Counted from the stretch's first letter, positions 24,798 to 33,662 are shown. The stretch: 64,000 bases of DNA from JAPOUP01 sp026708635 (GCA_965200115.1 OZ241336.1:2232001-2296000), one strand, 5' to 3'. The notes: generated by a model not told the origin, from the sequence alone. Program-made: numbers and translations.

Positions 24798-27700
24798 TCA
24801 GTTTTGGTGAGCCTCTTCAGCCAAGGCTGGCGGCTTTTGCCCCACGTCCGGAGCAGGAAACCCTTGACCCATGCGGCGGCGCTCGTAAAGGCCGAGCGCG
24901 TGCAAGGGAAAATACTGGCGGTAAAGTACGTAGTCCAGAAGCGCGGTTCGGAAAAAAACTCCGGCCATGTCTTGTTTAGGCCAAGTCCCTTCCGCGTCTT
25001 GGGTATCGAGTAGGAAACCGACGCCTCTTGAAATCGCGGACCAGTCCTTTTCGTGCGCTTCAAGGAGCGCGATTAGCGCCCATGCGGACTGGATGACCTG
25101 ACTCTCATGGTGCGCGACATAGCGGCCGGTCAGGCAACCGCTATGGTGCTCGCCCCATCCCCCGTCCTCAAGCTGGCGGTCGAGCAGCCACTGGCAGGCC
25201 GAACGCAACGCTGGATCATCTTCCGGATCCGCCCCAGCGGCGATGAGGCCCCTGATGCCAAAAAGCGTGCCATAAATATACTGGACACCCCACACGCCAC
25301 GCCAAGAGCCATCGACTTCCTGGTTCCGGCGGAGCCATGAAGCCGCGCGGGAAATGGAATCGGACACGCCCGCATGGCTCGCGGCCTCCGGAAAGTACCA
25401 CCGGTAAGCGGCGAGCGCCGCCAGGCAAGAGGCGCTGCACTCGACAAAGGAACTTTCGGTCATCGACTCGCCGAACATCTCCGCGGGATTGAGCCATTCC
25501 AGGCCAAGGGCCGAGCGTTTGGCCTCGTAGCTACCGAATCCGCCGTCTCGGTTCTGGGAACGCATCATGAAGGCTGACGCATCGGCTAGGACGGTCGGGT
25601 CGGCATCGCAGTCGTGAATGGCAACAATTCCGAGCATCGCCTCTGCGGTGCAGTCGCTCACCGGCCAGCCATGCCAGCCGCCGGCGAAGCACCAGCCGCC
25701 CTTAGGGTCCGACCGGAAGGCCTCGCGAAACCCCTCGAAACTGGTGCCAACCTGCTCTCCGACCAGAAAATCCGCGCCACGCTGGACCGCTCCGCGACAC
25801 CCTTCTGGGTCAGGCAGGGTGGCCAGCGCCTGCAACGCGAAGCCCGTGTCCCATGACGCGCTTCTCGCGCCGGTGACACGTAAGCCCTCGTCCTCGTCCT
25901 CCCAGACCCACCCGTCCAGCTTCGTAAGAGCCGTCTGGCAATCGGCATCCTCCGGATCATGCAGCCAAAGCGAAAGGATGTTGAGAAGTCCGCTTACGGG
26001 AGAGATGCTCGTGTGGCTGGTGGTCTGGAGCTCCCACTTGATTCGCCGGATGAATTCATCCGTGCATCGGGTGCGCAGGCGCTTACCGTGGAACCGATCA
26101 TACAGCCGCGCAAGCCGGTAGCCCGCCTTGAGCCAGATGGTTGGCCGCGCGAAGACGTCACCGTCCCGCAAACGGCCTGCGGCCTCGGAGAAATTCGCGT
26201 TCTCGAAGCCTCTCGGAAAGAGTTCTTGCCGTAGCGATTCCACGATAGGCGTCAGGGGTGCCTGAAAGCGGCGGGCATAGATTGAAGCCATCGCCATGTA
26301 GATGAGCCGGGTGTGGCAATACCAGTTCGAAGGGTGCAGCGGCACCCAGCGCGGCAGGCTCCAGAGTTCGGGCAGGATGGCGTTCACCCCGCGCCAGTCA
26401 TAAAGATTCAGGATCGCCAGCCAGAACTTGCCCCAGCTCGGAACGCTGAGGACATCTTCCTCCTGTATGAACCGCTGGGCCGGCGCAACAAGGGGATCAT
26501 CCCTCTCAACGCCAAGAATCCGCGCGGTGACATAGACAAGAACGGTAACGAAAAGATGGGACGATGAATGCTCGTGAAGACCCCATGAGCCTGAGGGGAG
26601 GCGCGTTTTCTCGAACGAGCGCAGTACGCGGCGTCGCCTGTCCGCATCAAGCGGCCTTCCGATAACATGGTGAAGCAGCGCGTACTGTGCCGTCAGCATG
26701 GGGCACCAAACCATCTCGCCCTCCCAGCCACCGTCCTCTCGCTGGAACTGCATGAGGCGCCGGGCGGCCTTGTCCAGCGCAACTCCGGCATCGGGCGATT
26801 CGGTCATTTGCGCAAATGAGGGCCGCCCCGGCCCGTTTCCCTGCGACATGGAATGGACCAATGCCCGCGCAAGGTATTCCCGCGTCGCCGGACTCTCCTC
26901 CCTGCCCTCCCTGATCGCTTCCCTCAACTGACGGATGGCAAGCTGGAACCACCAGAGGCGAACCGCCATCGCCTGAAACACCGGCCAACTCCGGGGCCAT
27001 GAGAATTTCTGGGTAGCGAAGACGACCTCACGGCCCAGGGCCCGCGCGACGGTTCCGCAAAAGGTGAACACCATCCCCGCCACGGATCGCTCTCGGCAAC
27101 CAAGTATCCTCATGGTCCGGTCCCGATATTCCGTGTTCGTCCGCCAGCCCCGGTAGACCGCGTTTCTTATCAGCACCGCTTCGGTGCTATTGTCGGCGAG
27201 CACTTCGTAAAGGCCCATCGCGAGAAGTTCGGGAACGCGAACCGCCCGAAACCGTTCCTCGGTAAAACGTTGGAAATCTTCGCTTCCAGTCAATCCTATC
27301 GCATCGCCGAAGCCAAGGGTCATGCCCACTGCCGTCATGGGATGATAGTGTCCGGCCGCGTCGCCGATCAGGATCCGGTTCGGGGTTCCGTACGTGACAC
27401 GCGGCCTCAACTGGTTCGCCGCGGCATGGACTCGTCCGGCGTCAATCGCCTCGACGAAGGACGTTCCGAGATCTCCAGGCAGCACCCCGGCGTAGGCTTC
27501 AGACACGAAACCCATCCGGTCTTTGGGATTCCAGCGATCCCGCGGAACATCCACGTGGACCCGGACGCGGCCGTTCGACAGCCCGTACACCATCATCGGC
27601 CCGGGCCCGCCCATGACCACATGGCCATAGCCCTCGAATGGAAGGCTCGCGTCGTGCAGAGTGACTCCAAGCATCCACGAACAGAGCGTCGGGCTGGTGG

Positions 27701-28202
27701 AAAGCTCTAGGGACTTGCGAACGACCGAGGCGCGGCCATCGGCGCCGACGATCCGGGGGGCCCTTATTGAGCGCTCTTCACCACCCTTAGAAAAGAAGAG
27801 CCGCTCGCCCTCGATTGAATCGACACGCGCGGGCATGAGGAAATCGATGCCAGCCTCGTCCCCAATGACCTCGCGTAGGCTCGAGACGAGCAGCGCGTGA
27901 TCACATACCAGACCCAGCGACCCGTCCGGATAAGGAAGCATTATGGGCTCGGAGCCATCGTTGGGGAACACCGCGAAGCCAACGCCAAGGGACAGCTTCT
28001 CGACATTGACACCGATGTCACTCAGGATCCCGGCCGCTGGCGGATGCAGCCATTCACCTGCCATGCGCATAGTAGTCTTCGGGTTCGCTTCCAGAAGAGC
28101 GACGCGAGCACCCATGCGCGCGTGGGCAATCGCGCAGACGCTACCCACAGGCCCCGCACCCACGATGGCCACATCGTATTCCGGAACGATTCCGTAGTTC
28201 AT
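24798..28202 (-). CDS. Squalene-monooxygenase-like/oxidosqualene cyclase fusion
   Basis: A 1134-aa bifunctional polypeptide. Residues 1-430: FAD monooxygenase with GAGPVG (15-20), GADGRAS (153-159) and GDAAGHYHPMTAVGMTLGFGD (279-300), the last close to the GDA..rHPLTGgGMT motif of squalene epoxidases. Residues about 475-1105: triterpene cyclase with QW repeats (487-495, 883-893, 961-972, 1010-1018, 1068-1077), WYCHTR (H630, cf. human His232) and VSDCTAEA with D850, the catalytic acid of oxidosqualene cyclases; squalene-hopene cyclases have DxDDTA instead. V848 matches lanosterol-synthase Val453, while H844 is at the position that is Cys in human lanosterol synthase and His in cycloartenol synthase. 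It would epoxidise squalene and cyclise the epoxide. Its ATG overlaps the CYP51 stop (ATGA). The product (lanosterol- or cycloartenol-type) cannot be settled from sequence alone. Confidence 0.92.
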   Translation of the reverse strand: MNYGIVPEYDVAIVGAGPVGSVCAIAHARMGARVALLEANPKTTMRMAGEWLHPPAAGILSDIGVNVEKLSLGVGFAVFPNDGSEPIMLPYPDGSLGLVCDHALLVSSLREVIGDEAGIDFLMPARVDSIEGERLFFSKGGEERSIRAPRIVGADGRASVVRKSLELSTSPTLCSWMLGVTLHDASLPFEGYGHVVMGGPGPMMVYGLSNGRVRVHVDVPRDRWNPKDRMGFVSEAYAGVLPGDLGTSFVEAIDAGRVHAAANQLRPRVTYGTPNRILIGDAAGHYHPMTAVGMTLGFGDAIGLTGSEDFQRFTEERFRAVRVPELLAMGLYEVLADNSTEAVLIRNAVYRGWRTNTEYRDRTMRILGCRERSVAGMVFTFCGTVARALGREVVFATQKFSWPRSWPVFQAMAVRLWWFQLAIRQLREAIREGREESPATREYLARALVHSMSQGNGPGRPSFAQMTESPDAGVALDKAARRLMQFQREDGGWEGEMVWCPMLTAQYALLHHVIGRPLDADRRRRVLRSFEKTRLPSGSWGLHEHSSSHLFVTVLVYVTARILGVERDDPLVAPAQRFIQEEDVLSVPSWGKFWLAILNLYDWRGVNAILPELWSLPRWVPLHPSNWYCHTRLIYMAMASIYARRFQAPLTPIVESLRQELFPRGFENANFSEAAGRLRDGDVFARPTIWLKAGYRLARLYDRFHGKRLRTRCTDEFIRRIKWELQTTSHTSISPVSGLLNILSLWLHDPEDADCQTALTKLDGWVWEDEDEGLRVTGARSASWDTGFALQALATLPDPEGCRGAVQRGADFLVGEQVGTSFEGFREAFRSDPKGGWCFAGGWHGWPVSDCTAEAMLGIVAIHDCDADPTVLADASAFMMRSQNRDGGFGSYEAKRSALGLEWLNPAEMFGESMTESSFVECSASCLAALAAYRWYFPEAASHAGVSDSISRAASWLRRNQEVDGSWRGVWGVQYIYGTLFGIRGLIAAGADPEDDPALRSACQWLLDRQLEDGGWGEHHSGCLTGRYVAHHESQVIQSAWALIALLEAHEKDWSAISRGVGFLLDTQDAEGTWPKQDMAGVFFRTALLDYVLYRQYFPLHALGLYERRRMGQGFPAPDVGQKPPALAEEAHQN

Positions 28203-29578
28203 CCGAAGAAGCTTGGCTCAGTACGTCGGCGGTATCGGAGGCGGCAAGGCAGCTTCGGCCCAGTAACCCAGCTGCCATAGTTTGGCGGCGGAAAACTCGC
28301 GGGAGCCGCGAAGTCAAAGCGGTCGAGCAGCACGGTCCAAATCGCCTTAAGCTGCATGATGGCGAAGTTCTTACCCATGCAAGCATGTTTTCCGCCGCCG
28401 AAGCCGATCAGGGCATAATGGTGCTGCTTCATCTCGGATGCAGGCGGAGCGAACCGGGCAGGATTGAAACGCTCCGGGTCCGCAAAGACGCCGGGCAAGC
28501 GATGGGAGACTGCGGGCGAAACCATGGCCATGGTACCAGCGGGCACGACACCGCCCTTGTAGCTGAGCGGTTCCAGCGCCTTGCGGACTAGGACTATGAG
28601 CGGCGGGTGCAGCCGCTCGCACTCGCGAACGGTGTTTTCCATCGCGGTCTGCTTCTGGAGGCCATCAAAGCTCACGGCACCGGTGCCACGGTAAACCTCT
28701 TCGGCCTCTCGTCTCAGCAATGAAACGAAGTCATGTGCCCGCGCGAGTTCGACTCCCATCCAGGCCCCGAGCACCGCGCTGGTGTGCTGACCTGCAAAAA
28801 GGACGGTGATAAGGATCCCGATGATCTCGTCGTCACTGAGCGCGCGGCCATCCTTGTAGCTGGAGTTCATGAGCGCGGTCATAAAGTCTTCGGGAGCAGC
28901 CCCGGACCCACGGCGCGCCGCGATGATCTCGGTGAAGAGCGCCGCGATCTTGCGCCGAGCTTGGTCACGGCTTCGATGGGCCGGAATCGGCAGCCGGGGG
29001 AAAAAAAATCCCACGAGATTTATCCCGTTCTGAAGTTCGTGGTAACTCTCGGCGAACCCCCTGTCCACCTGATCACGGACCTCTTGCCCAATCAGGCACC
29101 TGCTTGCGATCTTGATCGTGAGCTCGTTCATCTTGACCGGCAGGTCGATCTCTCCCTCGTCGCCCATTTCTCCGGCGAACCGGCTTGCCTCATCGAACAT
29201 GATGTCCGCGAATCTTCGCATCCCTGCCTCCTTGAGGCAAGGGAACAGGAATTTCAGCTGCTCGGCAAATGTCGCCGGAGCGGCATCGTAGGCGACATCG
29301 CGTCCAAATATGGGCACCGTGAACTTGTAGGCAGTCTTCGCGTCCAACTGCGATTCCGGGGCGCGGAAGTAGAAGTCGTGCGCCTCGGGACCGGTAAAGA
29401 GCGCGAAATCGATCGGGCCGAGTCGGAACCGGAAAAGGTCACCATGCTCACGCCAACCGCGGCTCAGCATCGCGACCGGATCCCGCCGGAACTCGCCCAA
29501 GTGGCCCATCAGGGGCCAGCTGCCCGCAAGCCGCGGGACGGGAGTTTCCTCTTTCGATTTTTCAACGACTTGCAACAT
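28199..29578 (-). CDS. cyp51: Sterol 14-alpha-demethylase, CYP51
   Basis: 459 aa from ATG 29578 (GGGAG nine bases upstream). CYP51 signatures: YKFTVPIFGRDVAYD (84-98), the SRS1 pattern Y..F.PxFGxxVxYD; LFAGQHTSAV in the I helix (260-269); ECER as ExxR (319-322); haem loop FGGGKHACMG with Cys400 (393-402). The start after LPVPRLAG-type proline-rich sequence is normal, with no membrane anchor, as in other bacterial CYP51s. It removes the 14-alpha methyl group in three oxidations and leaves a C14(15) double bond, the substrate of the reductase encoded just upstream. It is the fourth gene of the operon, 17 bp after the reductase and overlapping the cyclase gene. The specific electron donor is not in the window. 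Confidence 0.93.
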   Translation of the reverse strand: MLQVVEKSKEETPVPRLAGSWPLMGHLGEFRRDPVAMLSRGWREHGDLFRFRLGPIDFALFTGPEAHDFYFRAPESQLDAKTAYKFTVPIFGRDVAYDAAPATFAEQLKFLFPCLKEAGMRRFADIMFDEASRFAGEMGDEGEIDLPVKMNELTIKIASRCLIGQEVRDQVDRGFAESYHELQNGINLVGFFFPRLPIPAHRSRDQARRKIAALFTEIIAARRGSGAAPEDFMTALMNSSYKDGRALSDDEIIGILITVLFAGQHTSAVLGAWMGVELARAHDFVSLLRREAEEVYRGTGAVSFDGLQKQTAMENTVRECERLHPPLIVLVRKALEPLSYKGGVVPAGTMAMVSPAVSHRLPGVFADPERFNPARFAPPASEMKQHHYALIGFGGGKHACMGKNFAIMQLKAIWTVLLDRFDFAAPASFPPPNYGSWVTGPKLPCRLRYRRRTEPSFFG

Positions 29579-29595
29579 GCCGTCCACTCCCACGG

Positions 29596-30696
29596 CTAAT
29601 GAATGAAGGGCACCATCGAGAACCGTGCCTTGCACGAATAGCGCTCCCAAAGCTCGCCGTACTTCGCTCGGCAGCGACACTCGTCGCGCCGGGATCTGTG
29701 CAACAGAAGGCAGGCCAGCCATGCTGGCAAGAGGTAGGGCAACCACGACGCGAGTCCGGTCGTCAGGGCAAACGCGATGTAGACGCAGATCTCGCCCGTG
29801 TAGTTGAGGTGTCGTCCGATGCCCCACAGGCCGGACACCAAGAGTCGCCCATCTAGGGTTTGGGCCGGCCGCCCCCAAATCTTGACATTTGGGTCACGCT
29901 TGAAACTGTGCTTTTGCTGGTTTGCGGTCCTGAACATCCAGAAACCGAAAAGGAACAGAAATACAATTGCCACGGCCGCCGGCGGTGGAAGCGGCTCCGG
30001 GGCATGAACCAACCACCACGCGGGAAGGCAGTAGAAGAAAGGGACCAGCACGTAGTCGCCCCAGACAAGCATCCAGCCAAAACGCTCGCTGATGATGTCC
30101 CAAGTATGGATCATTCCGTGCTCGAACTGGAAGTAGTTCAGCACGTAGAGGAAGGTGAACGCCTGATACAAAACCATTGCGAGGGAAAGTTCGCCATAGA
30201 TTTCGTATTGCACAACGGCGAAGGAAGCGTTCAACAGTGCCAAGCCGATCAGCGAGGGACGGTAGCTGAAGAACTTCAGGTCCAACCCGAACCAACTCGG
30301 GGCGGCATCGACGCCGTAGAAGTAGCCGCGCCAGACTCCCGGCGACTCCCGGCCCGCATATACGGCGAGCGCATACAGCACACCGGAGAGGACGAAGGCG
30401 AAGACGTTCGCGGCAACGAACAGGGCGATGAAGTGGGTGTGCAGGGCCGAGAGCGAAAACAAGCCTAGAACCTGCGCTATCGCGGCGGCGGCGCAGGTGA
30501 TCAGGAAAAGCGCAAGGCCGTTTAGCGTGTAGACGCGCTCGTTTCCCTCGGCGTCCGGCCCGGATACGCGGCGACCTCGGATGATCATCGAACCGACGAA
30601 AAGAAACACGACGAATGCCAGTGCCGCGGCGGCTGCCTCCAGCAGTGTCATCGCGGAGAGCTCAATGGCGGGCCCAAGGCCTTCAGGCAGCAGCAT
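29596..30696 (-). CDS. Sterol C14(15)/C7 reductase, ERG4/ERG24 family
   Basis: A 366-aa multi-pass membrane protein (hydrophobic segments near 20-40, 60-110, 155-190, 215-255, 305-332). Family signatures: HTWDIISERFGWMLVWGD (197-214), RPAQTLDGRLLVSGLWG, WGIGRHLNYTGE (291-302) and HRSRRDECRCRAKYGELW (333-350). This family uses NADPH to reduce sterol double bonds: ERG24 (C14), DHCR7 (C7) or ERG4 (C24). A C14 role is favoured because CYP51, which creates that bond, follows 17 bp downstream. Start ATG 30696 lies 14 bp inside the end of the Rieske gene, indicating translational coupling. Confidence 0.85.
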   Translation of the reverse strand: MLLPEGLGPAIELSAMTLLEAAAAALAFVVFLFVGSMIIRGRRVSGPDAEGNERVYTLNGLALFLITCAAAAIAQVLGLFSLSALHTHFIALFVAANVFAFVLSGVLYALAVYAGRESPGVWRGYFYGVDAAPSWFGLDLKFFSYRPSLIGLALLNASFAVVQYEIYGELSLAMVLYQAFTFLYVLNYFQFEHGMIHTWDIISERFGWMLVWGDYVLVPFFYCLPAWWLVHAPEPLPPPAAVAIVFLFLFGFWMFRTANQQKHSFKRDPNVKIWGRPAQTLDGRLLVSGLWGIGRHLNYTGEICVYIAFALTTGLASWLPYLLPAWLACLLLHRSRRDECRCRAKYGELWERYSCKARFSMVPFIH

Positions 30697-31780
30697 TCAC
30701 GCCTTCCGCAGCATGATCGAGATGCTCGCGCCACTTTCGGACGGTCACCTCCTGAAACGCCTTGACAACCGGATTTGTCTCAACGGGGAAGGCGTCCCAA
30801 TGCGTCTCGTAGCCCTCCTGCTCGGCCTCCAGTGCGAAGCGGTCCTCTGAAAGCAAGGGGCTGATGAGGAGGCGGTTGGATACCCGCATGACCGCGTTCA
30901 TTGCGAAACGCGGGATGCGGACAGGAAGGAAGGGTATCTTGAGGGACTTGAAGTAGAAGAGGAAGAACACCCGCGACGTTCGCTCGTTCATCGGCAGAAC
31001 GAAAAGGTAGTGCTTTATCGCGTCGTCGGTGTTCGACCATTGGTAAGGGTATTCGTAGCAGAGCCTCATGTGATTGGTGTTCAGCTTCTTGTGATCCACG
31101 AACAGGCCAGATACGCGCCCGCGGCCGACCCGGGTGTCATATGCGAGGTGAACATCGTCACCGACCGTCTCGCAATGCGTGAGCGTGGCGTCTTCGAAAG
31201 GCCGAAAACGGCGATGCAGGTGCGCGTGCGTAAAATCGCTCACGTTGTCGATGACCATAGAGTGATGCGCTGACCATTCGAAGCGCAGCGGTATGCAGGT
31301 CCAGCGGTCGGGGCCCTCGAGTTCGGGAATCTCCGGGATCGTTCGCTGCTCCGCCATCTCGGGGTCACCCGGAAAAAGCCAGACCAAGCCATAGCGCACC
31401 TTGACCGGATAGGTTCGGAGCGCCAGTCTAGGAAAGCTGCGCTCGCCGTCGTATGGCACCCCGGCGGGGCGATCCTTTCCACCGTATTCCCAGCCGTGGT
31501 ACTCACAGACCAGCCGACATCCCTCGACGTGACCTAGGGAAAGCTTGAGCTGACGATGCGCGCAGCGGTTCTCCATCGCCTCGAATTCGCCAGCCTCGTT
31601 CCGGAACAGGGCGATGGAATGCTTCCAGAAAACGATTTCGACCACCGAGCCAGGCTTGATCCTGTCCGCCTCCTCGACGGCGTACCAGTAATTCGGGTCC
31701 AGGCCCGCAGCACGTGCTTGCTGGCGCAAGGTCTGGGCCGCATTGAAGCCAGGCGGCGGCGTATCTGTTGCTGTCTGCAT
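30683..31780 (-). CDS. Rieske non-haem iron oxygenase, SdmA-like
   Basis: A 365-aa protein from ATG 31780, chosen because AGGAG lies eight bases upstream; an ATG at 31798 has no such site. The Rieske [2Fe-2S] site is CAH (C73, H75) and CEYH (C92, H95). The mononuclear iron site is in IDNVSDFTHAHLHRRF (D182, H185, H189). Relatives include the sterol C4-demethylase oxygenase SdmA of Methylococcus, KshA and Neverland/DAF-36. A C4-demethylation role is inferred because an SDR resembling SdmB is encoded immediately upstream. It needs a reductase not seen here. Alternative: a C7 desaturase. Confidence 0.85.
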   Translation of the reverse strand: MQTATDTPPPGFNAAQTLRQQARAAGLDPNYWYAVEEADRIKPGSVVEIVFWKHSIALFRNEAGEFEAMENRCAHRQLKLSLGHVEGCRLVCEYHGWEYGGKDRPAGVPYDGERSFPRLALRTYPVKVRYGLVWLFPGDPEMAEQRTIPEIPELEGPDRWTCIPLRFEWSAHHSMVIDNVSDFTHAHLHRRFRPFEDATLTHCETVGDDVHLAYDTRVGRGRVSGLFVDHKKLNTNHMRLCYEYPYQWSNTDDAIKHYLFVLPMNERTSRVFFLFYFKSLKIPFLPVRIPRFAMNAVMRVSNRLLISPLLSEDRFALEAEQEGYETHWDAFPVETNPVVKAFQEVTVRKWREHLDHAAEGVNAAA

Positions 31781-31808
31781 TCCAAGCTCCTGTGACATTG
31801 TCCGAACG

Positions 31809-32903
31809 TTATGGCGCAGCCCGCACCGCCATGTCGCCGTCCGTGCGCGGACGTTTCGCAAGCGGGTTCTTGATCGCATTTCTGTGATAGTGAAATGCGT
31901 AGGCCTCATCAACGGCATCGCGAATCGTGGCCGGCTGATAACCGAGCTCCCGCTTCGCCTTTTCGAGGTTCGCGTGGCGCCGTTTTCGCAACAGGTGTAT
32001 CGCGCCCGGCGTGAAACGCTGCGGGAAGTCCGGACGGTAGCGACTAAGGTACGCGCTCGCCACCTCAGAGAAGACAAGCATCAGGCCCGCCGGAAAGCGG
32101 CGGCGCGGGCGCGGGACGCCGGACACCTCTTCGTAAAGGGCTATCATCTCCGAGATGGTCTTGTATTCTGAGCTGAAGATATACTTCTCACCCGGTCTGC
32201 CCTTGTGCATGCACAGGATGTGACCAGCCACGATATCACGCACCGCGACGAACTCGAAACCTCCGTCAACATAAGCACGCAGTTTTCCGTTCGCGTAATC
32301 GCACAAGGTTCTGCCCAGCCGGGAGGGCACGAAATCCGCGCCCCCGACAACGGCGCAGCAAGTCGCGACGACGACTTCCTGTCCACCCGCCGCCGCACGC
32401 CAGCACTCCTGCTCAACGAGCGACTTGCTGCGCTCGTAGGGCATCGTGCGCTCCATCGGGAAGAACGGCATGGACTCGTCGCTCGCGGCCGAGGGGTCGT
32501 CAGGGCTGTAGCCGACAGCGCTGAAGGAGCCGGTCACGACAACCCGTCCGGCGTCCGCTTCCCGTGCCGCTTCCAGAAGGTTGCGGGTGCCGACCACATT
32601 GCAATCGAACAGTTCGCGGCGATGGGCGCGGTTGCCTTCGATGGTCGACACCTTAGCCGCGACGTGATATACGCCCCGACAGCCTTCCACCGCCCGTCTC
32701 ATTGCATCAGGATCGCGAAGATCGCCGTAAGCCCGCTCAACGTTGAGGCCGTCAACGGCTTCACTTTTGCTCTCGGGCCGCAGCAACACACGGACCCGCA
32801 CGCCATCATCGAGGAGCCTGCGCACGAGATTGGCACCGACGTGACCGGTCGAACCGGTGACGAATACCGGCGAATCTCCGATTTTGCCCGTTTCTGAAGT
32901 CAT
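31809..32903 (-). CDS. 3-beta-hydroxysteroid dehydrogenase/SDR, SdmB-like
   Basis: 364 aa from ATG 32903 with TAGGGA upstream. An extended short-chain dehydrogenase: NAD(P) motif VTGSTGHVGANL (15-26), VTGSFSAVGYSP with the Ser site (124-133) and YERSK (Y156, K160). The family includes 3-beta-HSD/4-demethylases and the bacterial SdmB reductase, which with the Rieske enzyme removes one C4 methyl group. First gene of the five-gene operon, 28 bp before the Rieske gene. Confidence 0.85.
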   Translation of the reverse strand: MTSETGKIGDSPVFVTGSTGHVGANLVRRLLDDGVRVRVLLRPESKSEAVDGLNVERAYGDLRDPDAMRRAVEGCRGVYHVAAKVSTIEGNRAHRRELFDCNVVGTRNLLEAAREADAGRVVVTGSFSAVGYSPDDPSAASDESMPFFPMERTMPYERSKSLVEQECWRAAAGGQEVVVATCCAVVGGADFVPSRLGRTLCDYANGKLRAYVDGGFEFVAVRDIVAGHILCMHKGRPGEKYIFSSEYKTISEMIALYEEVSGVPRPRRRFPAGLMLVFSEVASAYLSRYRPDFPQRFTPGAIHLLRKRRHANLEKAKRELGYQPATIRDAVDEAYAFHYHRNAIKNPLAKRPRTDGDMAVRAAP

Positions 32904-33094
32904 GAAATCCCTACATACCAAGCGGAACGCGGATCAATGCCGGACGTGAAGGCACCTGTGCGGTTTCCCCGCAACCTGACCACATCGTCATCACTAACCC
33001 AGTCATCCGCTCTGTTTGATCCCGGATTTAGCGCCGCTCACCCGAAAAGTAAAGCCAAAATTACGTAGGACTGCGGCATCCGGAGTTTCAAGGG
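32904..33094 (-). promoter_or_regulatory. Presumed promoter region of the sterol operon
   Basis: The 190 bp ahead of the first operon gene end directly at IS200 copy C. A minus-strand TTGAAA (33091-33086) is followed after 17 bp by CTACGT (33068-33063), at best a weak sigma70-like pair. No operator palindrome or riboswitch-like fold is evident. Because the IS copy abuts it, the native upstream region may have been lost. Confidence 0.25.
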
Positions 33095-33662
33095 AGTGAA
33101 TAACTACCGGCTGGCGCCGGTAGCGTCAGGGAGGTGCCTGTCAGGATACTGAAGTACGGGTCCGTCCGTGATGGCGCCGGCGGTCGCCGGGAAGTGGCCC
33201 CGGCCCCGGAACCGGCGTCCCCGGCACCGCCCGCGGATTTCGGGGAACCCGCGCCGGACCCTGTGGGACGGGCGGCCCCTCATCCCGCCGACGGGATCGG
33301 GGACGGCGGGTCTTGGGGGCACGGACACGGACATGCGCGCGCGGTCGCCCGGGAGCGCCCCATGCGGGATGGAAACGCCGTTCCCGCGGCGGACCCGGCG
33401 GCGGACGCTCCGAACCCGGAGACGCGGGTCACCGACCGGAACCCCGTGGCGGCACTTCGTCGCCCGGACGATACGGTACCGGTGGCAATGGACGCAATGC
33501 GCGGAGCGATCATATCGCATGGCCATGTCCTTCCGGAAATGAGCCTTTGCCCTGAACGGGCGGCTCATTTCCGGAAGGACATGGCCATAACACGATTCGT
33601 TTCCGCTGAAGCAATATCCGACTGGAAGTCGGAGGCTTCGAACCAACGAGTGGAAAGGGAAC
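33095..33662 (-). mobile_element. IS200-like element copy C (dead TnpA)
   Basis: Inverted, near-identical twin of copy B (10053-10621); by eye only four single-base differences were located (loop of the long hairpin, two near the right end and one extra A). It contains the same defective HUH site and the same hairpins. It lies between the sterol operon and rodZ. Confidence 0.75.

Noticed and set aside
24798..28202. Hopanoid (squalene-hopene cyclase) assignment for the cyclase
   Set aside because: The catalytic motif is VSDCTAE, the oxidosqualene-cyclase form, not DxDDTA, and CYP51 and sterol reductases are in the same operon.
29596..30696. Isoprenylcysteine carboxyl methyltransferase-like protein
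   Set aside because: The C-terminal fold is similar, but the HTWDIISERFGWML and RHLNYTGE signatures and length fit ERG4/ERG24 sterol reductases, and the context is sterol metabolism.
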